Assembly: GCA_020631235.1 (NCBI GenBank)
Contig: JAHDHQ010000001.1
Location: 113,858-177,857 of the forward strand
Length of the DNA: 64,000 nt
Source: Saprospiraceae bacterium
GTDB lineage: Bacteria; Bacteroidota; Bacteroidia; Chitinophagales; Saprospiraceae
Direction of reading: 5' to 3'
Position numbers and translations under genes: made by a program
The notes under the pieces: model-generated
What the model saw: only the letters and a program-made list of their open reading frames with translations
Databases searched by the model: none
Told to the model about the DNA's origin: nothing
In this document: piece after piece, positions 50,041 to 59,300 of the stretch
Layout: every line of letters starts with the position of its first letter
Position numbering within the stretch: position 1 is the stretch's first letter

Positions 50041-50530
50041 CAGCGTAGTGTGGTCTTGCAAGCTCGAAGCTTTTAGCTTCGAATTATCCATTTCTTTTGA
50101 TTTTTGAAGCTCAGCTACAAGCTGAGGCGAACGACGCAGAGACGAACGGAATTTTTTTTTCTATATTCGTTTGTAGAGGCTTGCAGCCTCGACTTATTGT
50201 GATCTTGTAAGCTAATCGTGGTGTATTTTAATGCTCAGCTGCAAAGTGAGACAAACGACAACGGAACGAACGGAATTCCATTCTTTCTTTATTAGTTTAT
50301 AGAGGCTTGTAGCCTCGGTGTATTCTGGTCTTATTAACTAATCATGGTGTATCTTAATGCTCAGCTACAAGCTGAGACAAACGGAGCTACAAGCTGAGAC
50401 AAACGACGCAGAGACGAACGGAATTCCTTTTTTTCTTTATTCGTTTGTAGAGGCTTGCAGCCTCGACGTATTGTGATCTTGTAAACTAATCGTGCTTGCT
50501 TTACTTGTCAGTTGTAAGCTGAGACAATCG
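50041..50530. repeat. REP array upstream of the RAYT gene (second locus)
   Basis: Type A palindromes are at 50110, 50234 and 50360 (plus partial copies near 50386 and 50508). Type B palindrome cores are at 50176, 50302 and 50450; most are preceded by GTTTGTAG. The A-B pair repeats about every 125 bp. A tails read GACGAACGGAATTC; B is followed by a run ending in AATCGTG. A further variant palindrome (CGAAGCTTTTAGCTTCG) lies near 50075. The gap from 49898 to 50040 contains no gene. Confidence 0.85.
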
Positions 50531-50549
50531 GCAATACTAGATACTTTAT

Positions 50550-51128
50550 TTAATGAAAAATATAACCAATATTTAAGCTTAGATCAATTACTTCTATGTC
50601 TATTTCACCTTTTCCATTTAGGTAATTTGAAGCACTTGAAAAACGAAAATGTTCTGGGGAGTTAACATAACCTGCTTTTACAGGATTTTGATGGATATAA
50701 TTTAGTCTGATGTTGATCCATTTCGGTGAAATTAATTCTGTAGGTTTATTATGCCTTTGCCAAAATTGGTATTTACTATTGTTACCATTGAGTGATCCAT
50801 ATTGTTTAAATAATTTGATCATCCATTTTCTTCGACTTTCTTGCTTATTATTAGCTATATCCTTGATTATATTCTTACTGGTGTAGCTTTTGAAATCTCG
50901 AATGATGTCTGACAGGCCTTGTGCACCTTTTGCGTAGGCTATTAAATGGATATGATTGCTCATGATGACATAAGCGTTAATAACTAATCCTTTGTGTTTA
51001 ACGCAATACCGAAAGCTATCCAATACCATTTCACAGTATTTCTTTCTTGTGAATACATCTATCCAGCCAACTATCGTGAAAGTAACGAAGTGTAGACCTT
51101 CTTGATTGATTATTTTATGTCCTTTCAA
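50550..51128 (-). CDS. REP-associated tyrosine transposase (RAYT, Y1/IS200-like)
   Basis: 192 aa. The HUH motif is visible in AYVIMSNHIHLIAYAKG (HIH), followed by a catalytic Tyr candidate in FKSYTSKNI. The typical RAYT C-terminal block IHQNPVKAGYVNSPEHFRFSSA and a WQRHNKPTEL-like segment are present. RAYTs nick single-stranded hairpins and are held to spread REP sequences. REP-like palindromes flank it on both sides, as in REPtrons of other bacteria. It appears intact, starting at ATG (position 51128). Confidence 0.92.
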   Translation of the reverse strand: MKGHKIINQEGLHFVTFTIVGWIDVFTRKKYCEMVLDSFRYCVKHKGLVINAYVIMSNHIHLIAYAKGAQGLSDIIRDFKSYTSKNIIKDIANNKQESRRKWMIKLFKQYGSLNGNNSKYQFWQRHNKPTELISPKWINIRLNYIHQNPVKAGYVNSPEHFRFSSASNYLNGKGEIDIEVIDLSLNIGYIFH

Positions 51129-51584
51129 TGATTAAGGGCTTAGTTAAGTTAATAGGGTTTGCTTTTATTTTAATTGTCCTGATCTGATTAGAGGTAAACA
51201 TTGATCGTAAAGTTTTATACTATTAAAGGCACAGTCTCTGTTTATGTGGTACAATGTTTATTGTCCTGTTGAATGCAAATTATGGGCATGTAAGTTCTCA
51301 GCTGCAAGCTGAGGCAAACGTGGCTTAATATACTTAACTCTTAGCTACAAGCTGAGACGAACAAGCCACCTAAAGGACTAGCTCCTGCTAATGCACCAAA
51401 GTTCAATCCATAACCCAATAAACCGTCAACATTATCGAGTTCTAAGCTGCAAGATGAGGCGAACGGAGTTATATTCCCAATTTTTACCATTCGTTTGTAG
51501 AGGCTTGCAGCCTCGGCGTTTTGTGGTCTCATAAACTAGTCATGGTGTGTCTTAATTCTCAGCTACAAGCTGAGACCAACGGAG

Positions 51585-51800
51585 GTTGGCTAACTTCCTT
51601 AATACAACAGTAGGAGACATTCACACAACGCTTCGTGTTTAGTTGCAAGACTTCGGACAACGTGTTTTCTATATTGTAACTACATGGTGTATGTTGACGA
51701 GGCCATTCAAGGTTACTATAAACATACTCTTTTAATCCTTTTTCAAATACAGGAAGCTGATCAACATCAGTAGCACATATATCTCTGTTGTCGGCAGGTA
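51585..51800 (-). pseudogene. remnant resembling a TonB C-terminal domain
   Basis: In the 51559-51834 reading frame the segment LPVFEKGLKEYVYSNLEWP looks like the start of a TonB-family C-terminal domain (P.F.GG...L..YI..NL.YP). A decayed strand/helix part follows (SEVLQLNTKRCVNVSYCC). The expected core strands are missing and the frame ends in a REP palindrome. Probably a dead fragment; low certainty. Confidence 0.3.
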
Positions 51801-51839
51801 CGAACGTGACGAGAAGAACAAGTTGTCCTATCAATTGTA

Positions 51840-52180
51840 AAAAGACTAGAATTGTCTTCTATAATATCATTAGGACGCGCAGTGATTTCACTTTCCATAA
51901 TTCCCAAATCACCACCAAGATTTTCAATTGAAGTTCCATCTTTTCGATTATCAATTGAGTATGAAGTTGACCCGTCTGCACTTTTATTTTTATGGATTTT
52001 ATTGCTTCGAAAAAATCCAGTTTTAATTCCTTCGTTTTTCGCATGCTTTTTTGCATCGGCGTATCTAGCTCTTGAATCTTTCAATTACCATTTCTAAATA
52101 AGTCCGATTCGGACTAACTAATGGAGCATAATCTGTAGATCCTGGTATTTCAATTTCCAAAAGATAATCAGCCTTGTCTC
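51840..52180 (-). pseudogene. overlapping coding remnants (possible toxin/immunity debris)
   Basis: Two frames carry protein-like text on the minus strand. One reads DKADYLLEIEIPGST...YLEMVIERFKS and then stops (about 52180-52064). The other (52084 to about 51840, TTG start) reads SRARYADAKKHAKNEGIK followed by a polar, Asp/Ser-rich tail. Neither has a start signal or a known family. The size and position next to Rhs tips fit decayed tip or immunity genes. Confidence 0.3.
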
Positions 52181-52570
52181 TCAACGCTGAGACCAGCGGA
52201 GGTTCCTTCCATCGACAAACCAAATGAATAATAATGGTTAGATGATAACATTAAATCGCCTGATTGCTGGGTCGGAATAACGGAAGCAATAATCAGATTA
52301 ACTCTGAGCTGAAAGCTGAGACGAACGGGGCTAAGGCGAACGGAGCTACAAGCTGAGTAAAACGGATACTTTTAAGTCTTATGATTGCCAAATAATTCTC
52401 AGCTACAAGCTGAGGCGAACGAAATCTGTTAGGGAGATGTGCTTGCTTTTATATTTATTGTCTGGATTAGAAGAGAGGTAAACCTGGTTTATGTGGACTT
52501 TTCTATTGTTAAGTTCTTATAGGCTTGCAGCCCATAATTCTCAGCTACAACCTGAGATGAACGGGGTTTA

Positions 52571-53290
52571 TTATTTAGAATGTACATAAAATTTTGCATC
52601 AAAGTAATCAACTCCTCCAAAAATAGAATCATTAACCTCTTCAATAATCCCTGTCAATTTATTCCACCCTGTATCCAAAGCTGGGAATATAAAATTAACT
52701 TTATTACTTTTTACAAACTGAGAGTAATCAGACATTTCATCACCATTAACATCTATTGCGACACCTAGTTCTAGTTCGTCAGGCCCATATTCAGATACTA
52801 ATAACGATAAACTAAACCTTACTGAGTCACCCCAATATATTGATTTTTCGTTCAATATTTGAACATCCAAAGGAAATCTAAAATCTGCTTTAGTATACTC
52901 ATCATTTAATGCTTTTTTGTAATGATAAATTGTATCCCTATCATGAGTATAAAAATCATATGACCAACGCTTTCCATTTTCATAATTCAATATCCACTTT
53001 CCAACTTTTTCTCCGTCTAATTCAACACCCTTTTCCATTAAATTTCCATTTCTGTAGTATCTCCTAAAAAAACTTGTATCGCCTTTCAGTTCTTGGTAAA
53101 CTAAAGTATCAGAGAATTCTGATAAACAAACGATTTTCATTGGTTTATCTCCTTTATAATATGCTTTACAGTTTCTTAGAGTATCACTTTTATATTGGTT
53201 GGTAAAAACAAAAGAACTATTGACTATCCGACTTTCTTCCATGCAAGAAAACAATGTTAAAACGAAAATAAAAGGAATGTATTTTTTCAT
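52571..53290 (-). CDS. lipoprotein with MORN-like repeat, possible immunity protein
   Basis: The track starts at GTG 53299; ATG 53290 gives MKKYIPFIFVLTLFSC, a lipoprotein signal, 239 aa. A MORN-like motif (YYRNGNLMEKGVELDGEKVGKW) sits at about residues 75-100. It starts 11 nt after the stop of the orphan Rhs tip on the same strand, the position where Rhs immunity genes usually lie. Lipoprotein immunity proteins are known, but the link is only positional. Confidence 0.65.
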   Translation of the reverse strand: MKKYIPFIFVLTLFSCMEESRIVNSSFVFTNQYKSDTLRNCKAYYKGDKPMKIVCLSEFSDTLVYQELKGDTSFFRRYYRNGNLMEKGVELDGEKVGKWILNYENGKRWSYDFYTHDRDTIYHYKKALNDEYTKADFRFPLDVQILNEKSIYWGDSVRFSLSLLVSEYGPDELELGVAIDVNGDEMSDYSQFVKSNKVNFIFPALDTGWNKLTGIIEEVNDSIFGGVDYFDAKFYVHSK

Positions 53291-53301
53291 ATTTACCACT
53301 T

Positions 53302-53778
53302 TTATTCAGGCACCGTTGAAACTGGTTTTGTTGAATGAATAACATTTCCTTTTCGATCAGTTGTATAATTCATTGTATCTAATGAACGAATAAATGTAGC
53401 AGAATCACCATTTGGTGAAGAATACTGTTGTGTATTCATTCCTGGTATTTGTCCATTACCCTCCCATCGGCTATTATCAGCCCCGAAAAACTTGGCTATT
53501 GTACTAGCAGCTGTACCTTTTAATGAGGCTCCATCAAGTGGGAATTCAATTTGTTCAATATTTTTAACATCTCTTTGCATATTAACATTTTCATTAAATT
53601 GGGAGTTTTTTCCTGTATAATAAAATCCTGCACCACCTCTATTTCCATCATCGCTATTAGTTATTGATAATTCAGCAGAAACGGTCGATTTGATCTCCTG
53701 ACCCTGCATTACAGTTTGATGAGAAGCATGTCCAGGTATTTGTCTTTGGGTAGATCTGTAGGCTTGGGGTTTTGTCAT
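53302..53778 (-). CDS. orphan Rhs-type C-terminal tip (truncated)
   Basis: 158 aa as an ORF, but the first ~28 residues are read through the CHC2 primase segment in another frame. From about residue 30 (KSTVSAELSI; near 53693) the text becomes protein-like: NRGGAGFYYTGKNSQFN ... SSPNGDSATFIRS, with a C-terminal KGNVIHSTKP. It lacks the Rhs core and has no native start, so it looks like a displaced toxin tip joined to foreign DNA. Probably not functional unless joined to an Rhs core by recombination. Family not identified. Confidence 0.45.
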   Translation of the reverse strand: MTKPQAYRSTQRQIPGHASHQTVMQGQEIKSTVSAELSITNSDDGNRGGAGFYYTGKNSQFNENVNMQRDVKNIEQIEFPLDGASLKGTAASTIAKFFGADNSRWEGNGQIPGMNTQQYSSPNGDSATFIRSLDTMNYTTDRKGNVIHSTKPVSTVPE

Positions 53779-53881
53779 TGTGCCAAGGACAACAAAGGCG
53801 GTGGTTTCTATCTGGGGTGAAGTTGTAATGGGAAAGAACAGAAGTAAGTGAAAGTTGGGCTTTGACCTCTTGGATTTCCAT
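53672..53881 (-). pseudogene. truncated CHC2 zinc-finger DNA primase
   Basis: From ATG 53881 the text is MEIQEVKAQLSLTSVLSHYN, then a CHC2 zinc finger: LCCPWHNDKTPSLQIY and WTCFSSNCNAGSGDQID. This matches the N-terminus of primases carried by Bacteroidota mobile elements. The frame ends after GDQIDRFC; the Toprim domain and the rest are gone. The break is at about 53690, where the orphan tip sequence begins. The track's GTG 53929 start lies at the -7 box and is unlikely. Confidence 0.7.
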
Positions 53882-53928
53882 AGAACTAAATTTTAACAAA
53901 AATTTCTTACTATAAGCATACTTGCTCA

Positions 53929-54047
53929 CAAATATAGCAAACTTAGTTTCATAAAAACAAGCACTTTGTACTATTAATAGACTCAGATGCTTACATAAGC
54001 TTGTAAATACTATGCATCATAGCTATCTTTGTATAAGCATTCATAGC
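53929..54047. promoter_or_regulatory. divergent promoters and operator repeats at the XRE gene
   Basis: Plus strand: TTG 54001-54003, a 20-nt spacer and TATCTTTG at 54024-54031 lead into the XRE gene. Minus strand: TTG at 53960-53958, a 21-nt spacer and TATATTTG at 53936-53929 lead into the primase fragment. The near-repeats GCATCATAGC (54014-54023) and GCATTCATAGC (54037-54047) flank the plus -7 box, a position fit for autorepression by the XRE protein. Confidence 0.6.
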
Positions 54048-54063
54048 ATAAATAATTAGTTAT

Positions 54064-54411
54064 ATGGCTTTCAAAGACAGATTAAAGCAAGAAAGAACAG
54101 GAAAGGGATTATCTCAAAGCAAGCTTGCTGACATCGTTGGTGTACATGTCACAAATATCTCTCGGTATGAAAGGGGTGAAAATAAGCCAACCACTGAAGT
54201 GCTTTCTAAACTTGCTAATGCTTTGTCTGTTTCAGCTGACTTTCTTATGAGTGGTACAATAGAAGAAAATGCTACCAAGTCTATTTCTGATAAAGAACTG
54301 CTCGAACAGTTTAAAAAAGTAGAGCAGCTCCCCAATCAAAAGAAGCTACTCGTTAAAGAATTTCTTGATGCCTTTATTATGAAAGCGGAACTGCAATCGA
54401 AGTTTGTGTAA
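54064..54411 (+). CDS. XRE-family transcriptional regulator
   Basis: 115 aa. An XRE helix-turn-helix at about residues 5-60 (LKQERTGKGLSQSKLADIVG, then ISRYERGENKP and LANALSVSADFLMSG) is followed by a helical tail. It is divergent from the CHC2 primase fragment with operator-like repeats between, as in mobile-element immunity or excision switches. It probably represses both promoters. Confidence 0.82.
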   Translation: MAFKDRLKQERTGKGLSQSKLADIVGVHVTNISRYERGENKPTTEVLSKLANALSVSADFLMSGTIEENATKSISDKELLEQFKKVEQLPNQKKLLVKEFLDAFIMKAELQSKFV

Positions 54412-54485
54412 TAAAACCTTTGTATTTTTACAAGAGCTTCTGTATCTGTTATAACAGTTGTAGACGGGATATCTTTCTCAAAAAA

Positions 54486-54908
54486 TCATCTTCTGGAATA
54501 GGTTTTAAGAACTAAATAGCAAAAAATTATGAGTTTAAAACCTATTCCTAGGTAAGAAATTGTCCCAAGGAACTTCAAAATTGTCAACCTAGACAGTTGA
54601 TCGTCAGCAGCAATCAATTGATTTGAATACCTAAGATAATATAACAAAGCTAGAAGAATCATTGCAAAGAAAATAAGAATCCAAAATATAGTTCTATGGA
54701 ACTCTTCTTTCAAGATAAGTTTTTCAATCGCAAAAATCAATAAACAGCCAATCACTAATAATTCAAGCCCAATAAAGAAATAAACCTCTTTTATTGTTTT
54801 TATATCAACAAAATAATCAAGAATAATTGGAGATACAACTGCAATTTTATCTAAGACAAAATAGAATAATACACCTAAAATAAACCACCTAAGATTTTGA
54901 GTTTCCAT
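54486..54908 (-). CDS. four-helix membrane protein, probable Rhs immunity
   Basis: 140 aa with four hydrophobic helices (about 8-25, 43-62, 74-95 and 112-135). No family motif is recognised. It starts only 5 nt after the stop of the Rhs tip gene on the same strand, where cognate immunity genes normally sit. A membrane immunity protein would fit a pore-forming or membrane-acting tip. Inference from position. Confidence 0.6.
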   Translation of the reverse strand: METQNLRWFILGVLFYFVLDKIAVVSPIILDYFVDIKTIKEVYFFIGLELLVIGCLLIFAIEKLILKEEFHRTIFWILIFFAMILLALLYYLRYSNQLIAADDQLSRLTILKFLGTISYLGIGFKLIIFCYLVLKTYSRR

Positions 54909-54913
54909 AATGA

Positions 54914-56320
54914 CTAAAATTTTAAAATAACTCTCTCTTTTATTAAAATATCTGGATGAAATGATTGAATAGCCTCCATATCATACTTCGGCGAATTATT
55001 TTGAAGTTGTGGATTAAACATATTCATTTTCCCTTCCTTTCTATGTCTTACTCCAATTTTTCTGCCCTGTAAACTTTGAGTGGAGAACTCACGTTGATCC
55101 ATCCCTACCATGAAATCCATTCCAGGCTGTGATTTTTCATCTTTATAGCCAGTTAAATAGCCAGAATGAAATCCTGCATCTCCGTACGCAGATCCTACGG
55201 GGAAGCCTCCGTAAGCATTTTCCTCTAAGTCATTGAGGTTAAAGCCATTTGATTCACCTATTTCATGATTCGCTTGAATGTCTGATTCTTGCCCGTCCTG
55301 TACTAGGTCCACAATGTCATTCTCAAAATTTGCCATATTATTCTCAGTGATTACAAAGACTTCATCACTGCCATCTTTTGTTTCTATCAGAGTATTTCCT
55401 TGCTCATCGACAAATTTGGTTTCTATCCCATCAATCTTCATTGCAAACATACCTGTGGGATCGATTAGGTTAATCGGATTATTATGCACATAGTGGTATG
55501 GATTCCAAGTTGGAAACTGATCAGCTAGCGGATCTATCTGTAAAAACCTTCCTATACTCGGATCATAGAACCTAGCGCCATAATCATACCACCCCAAATC
55601 TAATTGACTAATAAACTCTTTGCCATTATATAAATACTTGTTATCCTCTCCAAATTCTGGCGCCCAAGTTCCTTCCATAGACATTCCAAATGGGTAATAA
55701 TGATTAGATGACAACAACTCATCTTCTTCTGGTGCATCTTCATCTACTAAAATCGAATTATTATTATCCTTATCTGCAAAACGGACTCTTGTATTACCTA
55801 AGTGATCATTTAAGTACCATTCAAAGTATTCTCCTACTGGAGCATCATTTTCGTCTCTTTCATAGACATAGCGGCCTTCTTCATGGTAGATCGCTTCTAG
55901 CTGATTATCTTTATACTCAACGCCATTAAGATAATGATAAGTGGTGGTTTCTCCACTGTTTTCATTAATAATTGTTTTGTACTTTATACCGTCCGCATCA
56001 TAAAAGTGTTCTATCGTTCCATCATCCATTTGAATAAATGAAGGCAGGTCATTGTAGGTATATTGTATGTTGTTTATTCCTTTACCTGTATCACTGGTTA
56101 GATTTCCCGTGTTGTCGTAACCATAAGTGCTTCCTGCGGATGCATAACCTTTTTCAGGATTTGATGATTCATTTATTCCTGTTAAAAGACTTGTACCTGC
56201 ATATGAATACTTAAGCTTGTCTATAGGTCCATAGGTTGGTATATCATCATTATCTATAGACAATAGACCATTTCTTGAGAGCGATGATATGTTTCCTAGT
56301 GGATCATAGCCACCTATCAT
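54914..56320 (-). CDS. Rhs repeat-associated core and variable tip (3' part of a split Rhs gene)
   Basis: 468 aa. YD-type repeats come first (about 1-170). The conserved Rhs core then follows: YFEWYLNDHLGNTRVRF, YYPFGMSMEG, LYNGKEFISQLDLGWYDYGARFYDPSIGRF and NPINLIDPTGM (about 280-290). The remaining ~175 residues are a variable, toxin-like tip ending HPDILIKERVILKF. The frame is continuous with the 56342 gene: after its TGA come seven sense codons and then this ATG. It is probably part of one protein unless translated separately. Confidence 0.82.
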   Translation of the reverse strand: MIGGYDPLGNISSLSRNGLLSIDNDDIPTYGPIDKLKYSYAGTSLLTGINESSNPEKGYASAGSTYGYDNTGNLTSDTGKGINNIQYTYNDLPSFIQMDDGTIEHFYDADGIKYKTIINENSGETTTYHYLNGVEYKDNQLEAIYHEEGRYVYERDENDAPVGEYFEWYLNDHLGNTRVRFADKDNNNSILVDEDAPEEDELLSSNHYYPFGMSMEGTWAPEFGEDNKYLYNGKEFISQLDLGWYDYGARFYDPSIGRFLQIDPLADQFPTWNPYHYVHNNPINLIDPTGMFAMKIDGIETKFVDEQGNTLIETKDGSDEVFVITENNMANFENDIVDLVQDGQESDIQANHEIGESNGFNLNDLEENAYGGFPVGSAYGDAGFHSGYLTGYKDEKSQPGMDFMVGMDQREFSTQSLQGRKIGVRHRKEGKMNMFNPQLQNNSPKYDMEAIQSFHPDILIKERVILKF

Positions 56321-56341
56321 TACATTGTATGCAGGATCAGC

Positions 56342-59300
56342 TCATAATTCACATTCTTCAGTTGAAAATTTACCATAGTTGGCTTTTCTTAAAAGATCTA
56401 CCGGATCGTAGGTAAATCCATAGGCCATTTGGTCTTCACCTTTTACTCTCCATTTCATCCAAGAAATATTGCCATTATATTGTGGTGGAGCTGATAATGC
56501 AGCATTACCTTTATCGTAAAATATCTCCATTCCAAATAATGGCGCTGCTGGTTGTGGACCTGAGCTTGCCTGCAATGCATTTTGTATTTCATGATACATA
56601 ATATCTGCTAATTGGGGCGGATGCTGATCATTTTCAAGACATAAAATAATTTGTTCGACGATGTAGGTCAATATTTGTTCTTCGTCATTATTATTATAAT
56701 TGATAATTACTTCGAATTGATTAGGTAAAGCATTATCTGTTCCAGCCTGCCATCCAAATAATCCCGCTGTAAACACGCGTTCTGTCCCTTGATTATTAAA
56801 TGTTTGATCTCTCGAAGTCAATTCTATGTATGTAGGTATTTGTTGGTCTATTTCTGTGCAATTAAAAGCCACCGACAATTGTGTTATGCGCTTATCATCA
56901 TCCCCATGACCAAAGTCAAATAAATCTTCACAATCATCTTCCGGTAAGATAGGTCCACATGGATCTTCGTCATAAGTGGCATCTACACTATTTATTTTAG
57001 TCAGCCATCCTCGCGGGTTGTATTGATAGTCTATTTGTTGGATACCGTTGCCAATGATCTTCTGAGTGAGATAGTCATTATTGTTATAGCTTAGTGCGTT
57101 TAGGGTAGTTGCTTGACCATTAATCTTTGCTGTAGTTGACTCGAGACGAAGTCCTTTATCATATGCAAAATCTTTAACCGATGTGGTTGTAGGGCCAAAA
57201 CCATTTACATTAGTTTTTTCTTGCAGGACATTTCCGGCATCGTCATAATTCAGCTGTACAATACTTGACAATCCATCCAAAGATGCGTTAATGGTATTTA
57301 TCGAAACTCTTCCGATATCATCGTATACAAAAGAAGAGGTAGCATATCCAGGATTATTCATCATTTTACTTTCGGCATTTTTCACTCTACCTGACACTCC
57401 ATCTTGCACAAAGGATTTAATAACCTGACTACCTGCGGATGATGTGAGAAGAAAATCATTATAAATAGGATCGTAATCGTGAATCAATTGGGTCCCATTT
57501 GGTAAATCTTCAATTGCAATTTGATCAAAATTATTATACTGGTAATTGTAAGTACCCTTGTCTGGAATTGTTTTCGAAGCTAACAAACCATCACTGTAGT
57601 AAGTATATGTGTATGGGGATCCTGAAGGAGGATTTATCTGGGTTACCTGATCTCTATCATCATATTGATAAGAAGTAGTTAAGTTTAATGCCCCGAAGCC
57701 ATTTATTTGTTTTAATTGCCTACTAAATGCATCATTTATTGTAATCGATGAATTTCCATTTTCATCAGTGGTTTTTACAGCCATTTGATTTTCAATAACT
57801 AAATAATCCATTAAGATGGATTTTGTGGAACCTGCAGGTGTTGTACTGATCATTCTATTTAATGGAGAATTTTCATAAGAACTGCTAGTTGTTCCACCGG
57901 TTAGAGGATCGTTTGTTGCAATTACTCTACCAGCAGCATCATACGATTGAGTTAATACATAGTCTGATCCATCCTGAAAATACCCAGGTATGGTTTGTTT
58001 AATCATACGGCCAAATCCATCTAAAGTTTGACTGGTGCTCAATGAAGATGTCCCATCCGAATAGCTAATGGTCGTATTAAACAGATTTTCTCCACCTGAG
58101 GCCAATCCATAGACATAATCATAGTCGCTTGTTTGTCGACCATTAAGGGCAACCATTTGGCTTAATCTACCCAGTCCATCGTATGTGTAGTTACTTGTTA
58201 TTCCTTGATGATCTGTTTGACTTGTCAGCTGTCTTAAATTATTATAACTATACGTCCAGTTTCTAGCTCCATACGATTTACTCATTACTAGACCATAGTT
58301 AGGACCAGATCCCCAAGTTAAAATTTCCGGTTGAGCTTGTGTATTTCTTTGTATTTCGTCTGGATAAGAATCTCCATTGGTATAGTTTAGTGAGACCAGT
58401 TCTTTCCATGATCCATCTATATTGGCTGAGTAATATTTTGTTGGTAATAATTGGGTATAAGAATTATTAAATTCTATTTTGGTTCCTCCACCATGCCCTC
58501 CATTCACAGTAGTTTCTAATGGGACAGAAACCATATTTTTACTAATGAGAACTGAATTTGAAAGATCATTAGCATACTTATTTTCAATAAGCTTAGTGGT
58601 TTGGGGTCCAGATATTTCTTGGGATATTAAATTGTAATAAAGGTTTGTATAGCTATTTGATGTAATTGTTTCGACAAAGCTAGAACCGTCCAATGCAAAT
58701 GTTTTTGTACTAGTATTGTCTAAGGTTACCCATTTTGAATAATGGTGATAAGGGTTATTAATCACAGGGTTTATGGATGAACAAGATGGATTAGCAGGAT
58801 TATGAGATACCGCATATCCGGTAACAATATTTAGATTGTCTCCTGAATCCTCCCTATATGAATACTCATTGGTGATTTCTTGAACGAGTTTCCCAGAATC
58901 GTTAAATATCTTTCTACTTTCTAAATGACCTCTTCCATATTCATGACTTGTAATTTGAGGTAAGGGGAATCCTGCAGCTCCACTGTCACCTTTATACGAA
59001 TAGTTATCTAATTCTAAAGAGCCATCTTTATTTGTCACTTGCACATCCTTATACATTATATGGCTTCCTTTTGTTACCATACCATTAAATAAATTTGAAG
59101 AAACTATAGTCTTCATTTTACAAGTAGGACAGCTTAAATCACAATCTTCTAAGACAGCCTGCTGGAAATTATATGAGTAGATAAGTGGCGCATTTAACCT
59201 TCCGCTTGAATGTGCATTTATATCCTTATATGAAAAAGACATTGTCCCATCATTGTCTTTAATTTCCTTAACCCTTGCTCCACCAGCTAAAAAGGGTCCG

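Larger units (their letters stand above)
51129..52570. repeat. REP palindromes and gene debris downstream of RAYT
   Basis: Type A or A-like palindromes start near 51297, 51340, 51440, 51558, 52398 and 52540. Type B is at 51500, with a stump near 52520. Further fragments (GAGACCAGCGG, AAGCTGAGACGAACGGGG) occur at about 52190 and 52310. A stretch resembling 51150-51235 (GCTTTTAT..TTTATTGTC..AGAGGTAAAC, then TTTATGTGG) recurs at 52443-52495. No intact gene is credible; remnants are listed separately. Confidence 0.75.

Noticed and set aside
51341-51532. 63-aa minus ORF as a gene
   Set aside because: Its start lies in a type B REP and its end in a type A REP; only the short middle looks protein-like.
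56342-56344. TGA read as selenocysteine
   Set aside because: No SECIS-like hairpin could be recognised after it, and an Rhs protein is not a known selenoprotein.
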